From Thermodesulfobacterium hveragerdense DSM 12571 (GTDB lineage Bacteria; Desulfobacterota; Thermodesulfobacteria; Thermodesulfobacteriales; Thermodesulfobacteriaceae), in NCBI RefSeq assembly GCF_000423845.1, contig NZ_AUIT01000020.1, positions 1 through 34,047 of the forward strand: 34,047 bases of DNA. The letters are read 5' to 3'. Positions 7,322 to 15,005 of the stretch are shown piece after piece. The stretch's first letter is position 1. Each line of letters starts with the position of its first letter. The translations under genes and the position numbers were made by a program. Below the pieces are notes generated by a model, which saw only the letters and a program-made list of their open reading frames with translations, searched no databases and was not told where the DNA came from.

Positions 7322-8623
7322 ATGAAAGTTTTGATGTTAACCTGGGAATATCCCCCGTTTATAGTAGGTGGACTTGGGATGGCATGTTATGGACTTTTTA
7401 AAGCTTTAGCTGAAAAAGGGTTAAAAATCTATATGATTCTCCCTACCAAAGAGCAGGTCTTTTTTGAAATTTCTTCTGGCTGGGAGGCAGACTTTCCTGT
7501 AGCTAAAAGCCAACAGAAAAAACAGCTCAAGCCTTTGCCCTTAAAATTTTATCAAGTAGGTTATTTAGCCCCTGAAGGGGCTTACTTAGATAACTTAAGA
7601 CTGTTTTCTTATCAGCCTGAAAACACCACAGACTTTTTAGAAAAGAAAAAGCTTTTAACTACGATTTCTGAGGAAGTTTTAAAAAGGATAGAAAACTTAC
7701 TTAATAAAGGAAACCACTCATTATCCAGGGTTCAAAGATACCTGCAAAACGTGTTAGAGGTTGCCAAACATTTAGAGTTTGACTTGATCCATGCTCATGA
7801 TTGGATGACCTATCCTGCAGGGCTCTTTCTTAAACACCTTATCCAAAAACCTCTGGTTGCTCATGTACATGCTACGGAGTTTGACAGAGCGATCGGGTAC
7901 GGACATCCTGTAGTCCATGAGATAGAATACCTGGGATTAAATCTGGCAGACCAAGTAATCGCGGTTTCTAAATACACAGCCCAGGTGATAAAAGACCATT
8001 ACAAAGTACCTGAAGAAAAGATTCAGGTGTTATACAATGCTTTTACCGTTCTTACCAACGAACCTAAAAAAGTAAAAAAATTCAAAAGTCCTGTGATCTT
8101 GTTCTTAGGAAGATTAACCCCTCAGAAGGGTCCCAAGATTTTCTTAGAAATAGCAAAAAAAATCCTTAGGCAATATCCTAAGAAAGTAAGGTTTTTGATT
8201 GCTGGTGCAGGAGAAATGGAAAGAGAACTTATGTTTGAAGCCGCAAGCGAAGGTTTTGGCACCCAGGTTTTGTTTACCGGTTTCCTTACCAGACAGGAGG
8301 TAGAAGAAGCCTTAAGTTTAGCAGACATAGTGGTTATGCCCTCGGTTTCTGAGCCCTTTGGGATCGTAGCCTTAGAAGCCATGTATTTTGGCTGTGCCCT
8401 TATCATCTCTAAACAATCAGGGGCTTCAGAAATCTTAAAAAACGCTTATAAAGTCGATTTTTGGGATGTTGATAAAATAATAAACATTATCGTAGACCTC
8501 TTAAACCATCCAGAAAAACTAAAAAACCTTCAACAAAAAGCCAAAGAAGAAGTTAAAAAGATTACCTGGGATATAAGAGCCGAAGAACTAATAAAAATCT
8601 ATAAAGAACTTTTCGCAAACTAA
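7322..8623 (+). CDS. Glycogen/starch-synthase-like glycosyltransferase (GT4/GT5 fold)
   Basis: This 433-aa retaining GT-B transferase begins with LTWEYPPFIVGGLGMACYGL, the donor-binding glycine loop of glycogen synthases (KxGGL-like, here VGGLG). It then has HAHDWMT, FLGRLTPQKGP at the start of the second Rossmann domain, and SEPFGIVALEAMYFG, the E-x7-E motif that contacts the nucleotide sugar. Context with debranching enzyme, amylase and phosphorylase makes alpha-1,4-glucan synthesis the likely role. Whether it uses ADP-glucose or UDP-glucose cannot be read from the sequence, and no glgC is in the window. AAGGAG sits 8 nt before the ATG. The next gene starts 2 bp after the stop. Confidence 0.8.
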   Translation: MKVLMLTWEYPPFIVGGLGMACYGLFKALAEKGLKIYMILPTKEQVFFEISSGWEADFPVAKSQQKKQLKPLPLKFYQVGYLAPEGAYLDNLRLFSYQPENTTDFLEKKKLLTTISEEVLKRIENLLNKGNHSLSRVQRYLQNVLEVAKHLEFDLIHAHDWMTYPAGLFLKHLIQKPLVAHVHATEFDRAIGYGHPVVHEIEYLGLNLADQVIAVSKYTAQVIKDHYKVPEEKIQVLYNAFTVLTNEPKKVKKFKSPVILFLGRLTPQKGPKIFLEIAKKILRQYPKKVRFLIAGAGEMERELMFEAASEGFGTQVLFTGFLTRQEVEEALSLADIVVMPSVSEPFGIVALEAMYFGCALIISKQSGASEILKNAYKVDFWDVDKIINIIVDLLNHPEKLKNLQQKAKEEVKKITWDIRAEELIKIYKELFAN

Positions 8624-8625
8624 AC

Positions 8626-9828
8626 ATGCTTTATATTGTCTTTTACTTTCAGGTGCATCAGCCCTTTAGGGTCAAAAATTTTAATGTTTTAAAAACAAAA
8701 TCAACAGTCGAGTATTTTGACAATAGCCTTAATGCAGCCATCTTTAACAAAGTAGCAGAAAAGTGTTACCTTCCTGCTAACGCACTTTTTAAAGAACTGA
8801 TAGAGAGGTCTGACGGAAGGTTTAAGGTTTCTTATAGTCTTACTGGAACATTCATAGAGCAGGCTAAAAGGTTTCGACCAGAAGTTTTACATTCCTTTTT
8901 AGATTTGGTTAAAACCGGAGGGGTAGAGCTTCTTAACGAAACTTACTATCATTCTCTTAGCAGTATCTTTGATTTAGACGAATTTATAGAGGAGATAGAA
9001 GAACACGCGGAGATCATCAAAAAAGAATTTGGGATGCTACCTACTACCTTTCGTAATACTGAATTGATCTATTTTGACAAAATTTCAGACTTACTTTTTG
9101 CTACCATGCCTCAGATAAAAACCATCCTTATAGAAGGGGCTGACAAGATTTTAAAAGGAGAATCTCCTCTTTATCCCAGGGTCTCTGCCAACCATGCCCA
9201 TCTTTTGCTACTTAAACATTATAAACTTTCAGATGACATTGCCTTTAGATTTAGTGATAGAAGTTGGGATGGATATCCCCTTACCCCTCAAAGGTATTTG
9301 TCTTGGATAAAAGACTTGAGGCTAATAGAAAAAACAGGAAAAAATCTCTATTTGAACCTTTTTATGGATTATGAAACCTTTGGAGAGCATCAATGGGCTG
9401 AGACAGGAATTTTTGAATTTACAAAAGGGTTGGTGCTTTTAGCCTTAAAGGAAAAAGATCTACAGTTTCTATGGCCTTCTGAGGTCAAAGATACCTTAAA
9501 CTATACTCCTGCCCCTATCTCTGTTCCTAACCCAACTTCCTGGGCAGACACCGAAAGGGACCTTTCTGCCTGGCTTTCTAACCCTCTTCAATGGAATGCC
9601 ATAAAGACTTGTTATGAGTTAATCAAAAAAGCCAAAGAGCAGAAACGGTATGATCTTCTCTCTATCCTTAAAAAACTTTCTACTTCAGACCATTTTTACT
9701 ATATGTGTATCAAATATTTTCAAGACGGAGATGTACATAAATATTTTTCCCCATACTCTTCTCCAGAAGAAATTTATCGGTATTATATGAATATATTAGC
9801 AGAAATAGAAACCAATTTAGAGGGATAA
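8626..9828 (+). CDS. GH57 family alpha-amylase / glucanotransferase
   Basis: This 400-aa single-domain GH57 protein starts with YFQVHQPFR (family motif 1, HxxHxP-like). The nucleophile region is TFRNTELIY (E146) and the acid region is LFMDYETFGEHQW (D248). These are the two catalytic residues of the family, and both are present. GH57 enzymes of this size, found mainly in thermophiles and archaea, are described as alpha-amylases or 4-alpha-glucanotransferases, and the sequence alone does not decide. There is no signal peptide, so it probably acts on internal glycogen. It is separated by 2 bp from both neighbours, which implies coupled translation. Confidence 0.85.
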   Translation: MLYIVFYFQVHQPFRVKNFNVLKTKSTVEYFDNSLNAAIFNKVAEKCYLPANALFKELIERSDGRFKVSYSLTGTFIEQAKRFRPEVLHSFLDLVKTGGVELLNETYYHSLSSIFDLDEFIEEIEEHAEIIKKEFGMLPTTFRNTELIYFDKISDLLFATMPQIKTILIEGADKILKGESPLYPRVSANHAHLLLLKHYKLSDDIAFRFSDRSWDGYPLTPQRYLSWIKDLRLIEKTGKNLYLNLFMDYETFGEHQWAETGIFEFTKGLVLLALKEKDLQFLWPSEVKDTLNYTPAPISVPNPTSWADTERDLSAWLSNPLQWNAIKTCYELIKKAKEQKRYDLLSILKKLSTSDHFYYMCIKYFQDGDVHKYFSPYSSPEEIYRYYMNILAEIETNLEG

Positions 9829-9830
9829 AA

Positions 9831-12395
9831 ATGCCTTTCAAAAAATTTTTTGTTTATCCTTCTATACCGAAGGAACTTGACAAACTTTTAAAAATTTCTA
9901 AAAATCTCTGGTTTTCTTGGAATTATGACGTTCTTTCTTTTTTTTATAAAATAGACCGAGACCTTTTTAGACAGGTTGAACACAATCCCTTTAAACTTAT
10001 CTACTACCTTCCTAACATAAGGTTAAAAGCATTGGCTAAAGACCAGACCTTTCTTATGGATTTAGAGGACCTCTGGGAAGCATTTCAAGAATATAAAGAA
10101 TATGTCCATCCAGAAGTCAAAAAACATCGTATAGAGTCTGAAGACAAAATAGTTTATTTCTGTACCGAGTTTGGGCTTCATCCTACTTTGCCTTTTTATG
10201 CAGGAGGATTAGGGGTTTTAGCCGGGGATTTTTTGATGTCTGCTTCAGACTTAGGGCTTCCAGTGATAGGAATAGGGCTTGCGTATCAACATGGTTACTT
10301 AAAACAAACTATAGACTCTAAGGAAAAAACACAGACTGAAAATCCAGAACAATTAGACCTGTTTTTAAACTTCTTAGAGGAGTTAAAAAATCCAGATGGA
10401 ACCTCTATGGTATTATCGATAAGCCTTATGGGGGTAGAGGCTAAGCTTAGAATATTCAAGTTAGAAGTAGGAAAAATATCTTGTTACTTTTTAGACACCA
10501 CCCATCCTGAAAATCCTGCGGAAATAAGAGAAATACTTAGGTATCTCTACCCAGGAGATATAGAGAAAAGAATACAACAGGAGATCATTCTTGGTCTCGG
10601 AGGATATAAACTACTGAAAGCATTAAACCTTAATCCCAAGATATATCATCTTAACGAAGGTCATTCTGCGTTTGTCCTTTTAGCAAGATTAAAGGATTTG
10701 TTGTCTCAGGGATTTTCCTTAGATGAAGCCATCATGCTTATCAAAGAGACTACTGTTTTTACTACTCATACACCGGTTATCGCAGGTAATGAGCATTTTC
10801 CCAAAGAGTTAATCAAAAAATATCTCTGGGAAGAGTTAGAAGAATTGGTTGAACTAACCAAAAATGAAAACATTATTCTGGAATTTTATAAACAAGGCAC
10901 CCTAAAGGAAAATCCTGAAATTTTTTGGCTACCTGCTTTAGCCATCAACTATTCCTCTAACGTAAACGCTGTTTCTAAGCTTCATCAAAAAACCACCAAA
11001 AAGATGTGGCATCCCCTTTTTCCCGAACTACCAGAGGAAGAAGTTCCTATAGACTATGTCACCAACGGTGTTCACTGGAGATGGTTAAGCGAACCTTTCT
11101 ATCAAGTTTTAAAAAAATATCTTGGAGCAAATTTTATCTATATGTCTCCTGAAGATTCAACCTGGGAGGAAATACTAAAAATCCCAGACGAAGAAATATG
11201 GGAAGCCCATAAAAAAAACAAGTACAGACTTTTAAACCTTATCAAAAGCCGATTAGAGGAGGAATCTCTTAAGCTAAACCTCTCAGAAGAAAAACAAAAC
11301 TATCAACCACCTAAGGCCCAGGACCTTATCGTAGGGTGTGCTCGAAGGATGACTGCTTATAAGCGGAATTCTCTCATCCTATACCATAAAGAACAGATAC
11401 TGAAACTTCTAAAGGAAAAAAACATTGTGCTGGTGTTTGCAGGTAAAGCCCATCCTAAGGATGTAGAAGGTAAAAACATAATCCATGAGATTTTGGAGTT
11501 TAGAGAGACTTACCAGCTTTACAACAAGATCATTTTTTTAGAAAACTATAACCTTCATTTAGCCAGATATCTTATTTGGGGATCAGATGTTTGGTTAAAT
11601 ACCCCTTTAAGGCCTATGGAGGCTTGCGGGACCTCAGGGATGAAGGCTGCGATGAACGGGGTTTTAAACTTAAGCGTTCTTGATGGATGGTGGCCGGAAG
11701 GATACAACAGGCTTAACGGTTGGGCTATAATCCCTAAGGAAGGATTGCCACTTTATAACCATTACGAAGCTCATCAAATGTATACTATTTTGGAAAAGGA
11801 AATCTATCCTCTCTTTACAGAAAGAGACGAGGATGGGATTCCAAGAGATTGGGTAAAGATGATGAAACAAAGCATGTACATAGCTTGTAAACAGTTTTCT
11901 ACCAACCGTATGCTCCTTGAATACATAGATAAATTTTATTCACCTATCATAGAAAGACTAAAACATCTTTCTCAAAAAGATTTTTCTCTTCTTAAGGCTT
12001 TAGCAGAAGAAAAAAAGATTTTGACTGAAAATTGGGAAAACATAAAGTTTATAGAAGTAAAAGAAAATTTAGAAAAAACCTTCCTACAGGATGGCCAAGA
12101 AGTAAGTGTATCTGCTAAAGTGTTTTTAGGTAACCTAACCCCTGAGTTAGTAGAAGTACAGTTGGTAATCATAGAAGAAATAGCCTGTGTATGCAATTCT
12201 GTGGTAGAAGAAGATAGAGAAAGGTATGTAAGAAGCTTTCCCCTTAAGCTGGTAGAAATTAAAGAAGGGGTTGGGGTTTATCAAAGATCCCTGCCTCTTT
12301 ATGGACCTGGACTTAAAGCCTATAACTTTAGGGTGGTTCCTAAAAACTTCTATCTTAGAAAATATTATCCCAACTTAGTTAAGTGGACTTTTTGA
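9831..12395 (+). CDS. glgP: Alpha-glucan (glycogen) phosphorylase, GT35
   Basis: This 854-aa enzyme uses phosphate to release glucose-1-phosphate from alpha-1,4-glucan. The PLP site EACGTSGMKAAMNGVLN contains K605, the Schiff-base lysine. Other family stretches are FCTEFGLHPTLPFYAGGLG, HLNEGHSAF, VFTTHTPVIAGNEHF and NGVHWRWL. The N-terminal ~100 residues match the DUF3417 domain of the short bacterial/archaeal phosphorylase subgroup, which differs from the E. coli MalP/GlgP type. It is the last gene of the glycogen operon and starts 2 bp after the GH57 stop. The pathway would yield G1P directly for glycolysis. Confidence 0.95.
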   Translation: MPFKKFFVYPSIPKELDKLLKISKNLWFSWNYDVLSFFYKIDRDLFRQVEHNPFKLIYYLPNIRLKALAKDQTFLMDLEDLWEAFQEYKEYVHPEVKKHRIESEDKIVYFCTEFGLHPTLPFYAGGLGVLAGDFLMSASDLGLPVIGIGLAYQHGYLKQTIDSKEKTQTENPEQLDLFLNFLEELKNPDGTSMVLSISLMGVEAKLRIFKLEVGKISCYFLDTTHPENPAEIREILRYLYPGDIEKRIQQEIILGLGGYKLLKALNLNPKIYHLNEGHSAFVLLARLKDLLSQGFSLDEAIMLIKETTVFTTHTPVIAGNEHFPKELIKKYLWEELEELVELTKNENIILEFYKQGTLKENPEIFWLPALAINYSSNVNAVSKLHQKTTKKMWHPLFPELPEEEVPIDYVTNGVHWRWLSEPFYQVLKKYLGANFIYMSPEDSTWEEILKIPDEEIWEAHKKNKYRLLNLIKSRLEEESLKLNLSEEKQNYQPPKAQDLIVGCARRMTAYKRNSLILYHKEQILKLLKEKNIVLVFAGKAHPKDVEGKNIIHEILEFRETYQLYNKIIFLENYNLHLARYLIWGSDVWLNTPLRPMEACGTSGMKAAMNGVLNLSVLDGWWPEGYNRLNGWAIIPKEGLPLYNHYEAHQMYTILEKEIYPLFTERDEDGIPRDWVKMMKQSMYIACKQFSTNRMLLEYIDKFYSPIIERLKHLSQKDFSLLKALAEEKKILTENWENIKFIEVKENLEKTFLQDGQEVSVSAKVFLGNLTPELVEVQLVIIEEIACVCNSVVEEDRERYVRSFPLKLVEIKEGVGVYQRSLPLYGPGLKAYNFRVVPKNFYLRKYYPNLVKWTF

Positions 12396-12411
12396 GTTTT
12401 ATGCTTATAAT
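12384..12411 (+). promoter_or_regulatory. Candidate promoter upstream of the DUF948-like gene
   Basis: TGGACT (12384-12389), 16 bp, then a perfect TATAAT (12406-12411), 32 bp before the next ATG. The -35 half overlaps the end of glgP. The -10 match is strong and the -35 is weak. Confidence 0.45.
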
Positions 12412-12442
12412 TTTATTTTAAATAGCCTTTTAAGGAGGGTTT

Positions 12443-13054
12443 ATGGAAACCCTATTGTATCTCTTGATGCTTTTTGTGGGTGTTTTGGTAGGAATAGCTG
12501 TTTATATCTTTTTCAAGGTTAACCAAACTTTAGACCGTTTAAACCTAAGGTTAGAAGAACTATCTCCAGTTTTAAAAAATCTTAAAGAAACCACTGAAAA
12601 AACCTCGGAGACCTTAGACACAGCTAAACAAACTATCTCTAACCTAAACGAACTTATAACCGGGCTTAAAATCATACCCAACATCCTCAAGGAATTAGGA
12701 GAAAGTATTAAAGATTTCGAGACCTTTTTGAAAAACCAGACAGAGATTGTTACAGATGAAGTAAAAGAAATTTCCAATAAGTTAAAAATTAACTTAGAAA
12801 TTGCAAAAAACAACTTAGACAACATAAAAGAGGTGACCTTTCAGGTAAAAGAGGTAACAGAAAAGGTTAGCCATAGTTTAAACCCTATGGTTAACTCTCT
12901 TGCTGAGTTTAGTCAAACCTCTAAGCTCGTTTTAGACCAGATAAACCACCAGATTAAAAAGGTCTATGTAGAGGGCAGTTCTCTAATCTATGGAGCTAAA
13001 GAGCTAATACAACAGATAAAAAAGATAATTCCTCTTCCTAATTTAAAAAAATAA
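12443..13054 (+). CDS. Membrane-anchored coiled-coil protein, DUF948-like
   Basis: This 203-aa protein has one N-terminal transmembrane helix (about 4-26). The rest is a long, mostly helical heptad-type region rich in Lys, Glu, Leu, Thr and Asn (about 27-185), with many 'ETxEK/LDxxK' repeats. This fits the DUF948 group of single-pass proteins that often precede YtxH genes. The molecular function is not known. AAGGAGG lies 7 nt before the ATG. The YtxH gene follows after 47 bp, so the two likely act together at the membrane. Confidence 0.65.
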   Translation: METLLYLLMLFVGVLVGIAVYIFFKVNQTLDRLNLRLEELSPVLKNLKETTEKTSETLDTAKQTISNLNELITGLKIIPNILKELGESIKDFETFLKNQTEIVTDEVKEISNKLKINLEIAKNNLDNIKEVTFQVKEVTEKVSHSLNPMVNSLAEFSQTSKLVLDQINHQIKKVYVEGSSLIYGAKELIQQIKKIIPLPNLKK

Positions 13055-13101
13055 AACCCTTAGGGTTAATATTTAAAAATTTTACAAAAAGGAGGTGGAT
13101 T

Positions 13102-13422
13102 ATGGAAGGGAAAAAAACTACGGTTTTATTAGCTTTTCTTGGTGGAGTGGTAGTAGGAGGGATTGCAGCCCTTCTTTTGGCACCAGCCAGTGGTTCTGAG
13201 GTTAGGAAAAAGATAAAGGAAGAGGTGGACGAAGCCTTAGATAAAGTTAAAACTGAAGCTGAAGCCTTAAAATCCAAGGCAGAGGAAATCACTTCCAAAG
13301 CTAAAGAAATCATCGAAAGTAAAAAAGAAGAGCTTAAAGAAGCCATAGAAAAAAGCAAAGAAACCTTAAAAGAAAAAAAAGAAGAATTAGCCTCTAAACT
13401 CTTAAAAAAAGAAGAGGTTTAA
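13102..13422 (+). CDS. YtxH-domain protein
   Basis: This 106-aa protein shows the YtxH pattern: a glycine-rich membrane segment (LAFLGGVVVGGIAALLLAPASG, split around the helix, about 8-28), then an APxSGxExRKxI hinge, then a long charged amphipathic helix of Lys/Glu heptads to the end. YtxH proteins are general-stress-associated in Bacillus and have no known biochemical activity. AAGGAGGTG sits just upstream of the start. It ends 9 bp from the convergent nadK stop, with no obvious hairpin terminator between. Confidence 0.75.
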   Translation: MEGKKTTVLLAFLGGVVVGGIAALLLAPASGSEVRKKIKEEVDEALDKVKTEAEALKSKAEEITSKAKEIIESKKEELKEAIEKSKETLKEKKEELASKLLKKEEV

Positions 13423-13431
13423 AAGACTTTT

Positions 13432-14235
13432 TTACCAATTAAACTTAGACTTTAAAATTTTTAGATAATTTTTCTCTGGCAAAGTAAGAATTCTAAGGGG
13501 GGTTGGGGCTTTTTTAAAACGAACAGGTTGATCTTCCTGTACTACTAAGTTAATCTGTCCGTCGATGAGAAGATGAACCTCTTCGTTCTCCCCTTTCCCT
13601 TTTTTGTTTAAGATTACCACGGTTTCAAAGTTATCTGGAATAACAAAGGGACGTAGGTTTATTTTAAAAGCACAGATCGGTGTGCAGACGAAAACTTTTG
13701 CCTCTGGATGGATAACAGGGCCTCCGGCTGAAAGGTTATAAGCGGTAGATCCGGTTGGGGTAGAGATGATCAACCCATCACCAGGGATGGTAGTAAGATG
13801 ATAGCCCTCAACCTGCAGGCTCAAATATATCACCTTACCCAAAGGACCTTTCATGATAGCCCCTTCGTTTAGAGCAACAAAGGTCTGATTCTGATAGGTA
13901 ATCTCAAGAAGCGTTCTTTTTTGAATTTTAGCCTCTCCTTCTTTGATTAGCCTTAAAAGATATGGTAATTCTTCTAAAGAAACCTCGGTTAAAAAACCAA
14001 AATTTCCCAGATTAACCCCTATTAAAGGAAGGTCGTAAGTATAGGCAAAGGGCACAGCCCTTAGGAAGGTGCCATCACCTCCTAACACCAAGATAGCATC
14101 AAAGGTTAGGACCTCTTCTTTAGAAAGTTCTGAGATTTTCTCTAAAGGAAGCAGAAAAAACTCTTTTGAGTTAATCTTCTCAAAGATTTGCGGAAGTTTT
14201 TGCAGGTCTTTTAGTAGATAAAAAAATTTGGACAT
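13432..14235 (-). CDS. nadK: NAD kinase
   Basis: This 267-aa protein phosphorylates NAD to NADP. It has the GGDGT motif (residues 52-56) with the following FLRA, the GVNLGNFGFLTE stretch, the NE motif in ALNEGAIM, and the glycine-rich TGSTAYNLSAGGPV segment that binds NAD. Length and motif order are normal for bacterial NadK. The gene stands alone on the minus strand, convergent with the YtxH gene and divergent from the tRNA-Pro/speD unit. The 185-bp upstream gap is AT-rich. Confidence 0.95.
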   Translation of the reverse strand: MSKFFYLLKDLQKLPQIFEKINSKEFFLLPLEKISELSKEEVLTFDAILVLGGDGTFLRAVPFAYTYDLPLIGVNLGNFGFLTEVSLEELPYLLRLIKEGEAKIQKRTLLEITYQNQTFVALNEGAIMKGPLGKVIYLSLQVEGYHLTTIPGDGLIISTPTGSTAYNLSAGGPVIHPEAKVFVCTPICAFKINLRPFVIPDNFETVVILNKKGKGENEEVHLLIDGQINLVVQEDQPVRFKKAPTPLRILTLPEKNYLKILKSKFNW

Positions 14236-14353
14236 GATATAATTTTATTCTTAAACCTTGAGAAAAGCAATAACCTTGATTAAGGTTTATAAACCTCAAA
14301 AAAACTTAAAAAACCCTTAGAAACCCAATCAAACAAAATTTTTCCTTAACCTC

Positions 14354-14381
14354 TTGACATTTTTTAAAGATTTTTTATTAT
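14354..14381 (+). promoter_or_regulatory. Promoter for tRNA-Pro (and possibly speD-speE-rsmD)
   Basis: Perfect TTGACA (14354-14359) preceded by CCTC, 16 bp, then TATTAT (14376-14381), ending 39 bp before the tRNA. The CCTCTTGACA context and 16-bp spacer are the same as in two of the rRNA promoters at 32643 and 32744, as expected for a strong stable-RNA promoter. Confidence 0.7.
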
Positions 14382-14420
14382 AGTGTTTAAACTTAAATAG
14401 GTTATTCTTGTCTTTTTAAT

Positions 14421-14494
14421 CGGGACGTAGCGCAGCTTGGAAGCGCACCCGCTTGGGGTGTGGGGGGTCGGCGGTTCAAATCCGCCCGTCCCGA
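14421..14494 (+). tRNA. tRNA-Pro (anticodon GGG)
   Basis: All arms pair. The acceptor is CGGGACG/CGTCCCG, the D-stem GCGC/GCGC, the anticodon stem CCCGC/GTGGG with loop TTGGGGT (anticodon GGG), and the T-stem GGCGG/CCGCC with loop TTCAAAT. The discriminator is A and CCA is not encoded. A run of seven T follows directly, so the stable tRNA 3' end plus T-tract could act as a terminator. speD starts 61 bp downstream. Confidence 0.95.
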
Positions 14495-14529
14495 TTTTTT
14501 TATTGAGATACTGAAAACCAAAAAACCGG

Positions 14530-14620
14530 GCACCTTGCCTGGGAGGAGGTGAAATATGAGTACAGTTCAAACCGTTTGTCAGGTTGAAAGGTTAAATACC
14601 TGCCCTACCCAGCAAGGTGC
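14530..14620 (+). promoter_or_regulatory. Long-range stem enclosing the speD ribosome binding site and start codon
   Basis: GCACCTTGC (14530-14538) pairs perfectly with GCAAGGTGC (14612-14620). After one bulged C, TGGG (14540-14543) pairs with CCCA (14608-14611). The result is 13 bp closing a 64-nt loop that contains the AGGAGGTG Shine-Dalgarno (14544-14551), the start codon (14556) and the first 17 codons. A smaller hairpin (AGGT/ACCT around 14590) lies inside. The position suggests translational control of speD, which is an inference; it matches no riboswitch class I can name. Confidence 0.45.
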
Positions 14621-15005
14621 ACTTAAACGATGTGTATGGTCCTATCATATCATCGCTGAGTTTTGGGGCTCCCCTTTTGAACTTTTGGCTGAAGCTCCGG
14701 TGGTAGAACAAGCTCTAAAAGAAGCCCTAGCTACCAACGGTGCGTTAAAAGAGGTTTCTGCGGTAAGTTATCAGTTTCAGCCCTTTGGGGTTTCTGCTCA
14801 GGTTAATTTAGGTTGTTCTCATATCTATATCCACACCTGGCCAGAAAGGGGATATTCTGCCTTAGACATCTTAGCAGAAAACAAAGAAAAAGCCCATAAG
14901 ATCTTAGCTAAGCTTCAGCGTAATCTTCGTCCCCAAAACGTCTATATCGCTGAGTTTGCAAGAGGACTTTCTCAGGATACTTTATCAGAGGGAGGAGAAA
15001 CTTGA
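14556..15005 (+). CDS. SpeD-family pyruvoyl decarboxylase, lacking the AdoMetDC catalytic Cys
   Basis: This 149-aa protein has the SpeD core HIIAEFWGSPFELL ... FGVSAQVNLGCSHIYIHTWPERGY. An ungapped alignment by eye to Thermotoga maritima AdoMetDC keeps the self-processing residues: S80 (=S55), S88 (=S63, pyruvoyl precursor) and H93 (=H68). The catalytic acid C83 is replaced by E108, and the Glu before the processing Ser is C87. It should therefore self-cleave but may not decarboxylate AdoMet in the usual way. SpeD homologues with ornithine or arginine decarboxylase activity have been reported. A 28-residue Cys-containing N-terminal extension precedes the core, with no in-frame start inside. 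GGAGGAGGTG precedes the ATG. It overlaps speE by 4 bp. Confidence 0.8.
   Translation: MSTVQTVCQVERLNTCPTQQGALKRCVWSYHIIAEFWGSPFELLAEAPVVEQALKEALATNGALKEVSAVSYQFQPFGVSAQVNLGCSHIYIHTWPERGYSALDILAENKEKAHKILAKLQRNLRPQNVYIAEFARGLSQDTLSEGGET

Noticed and set aside
14364-14570. Minus-strand 68-aa frame with a GGFEPPTPHTPSGCASKL segment
   Set aside because: It is the antisense of tRNA-Pro and the speD leader; this peptide pattern is a classic tRNA-derived false gene.
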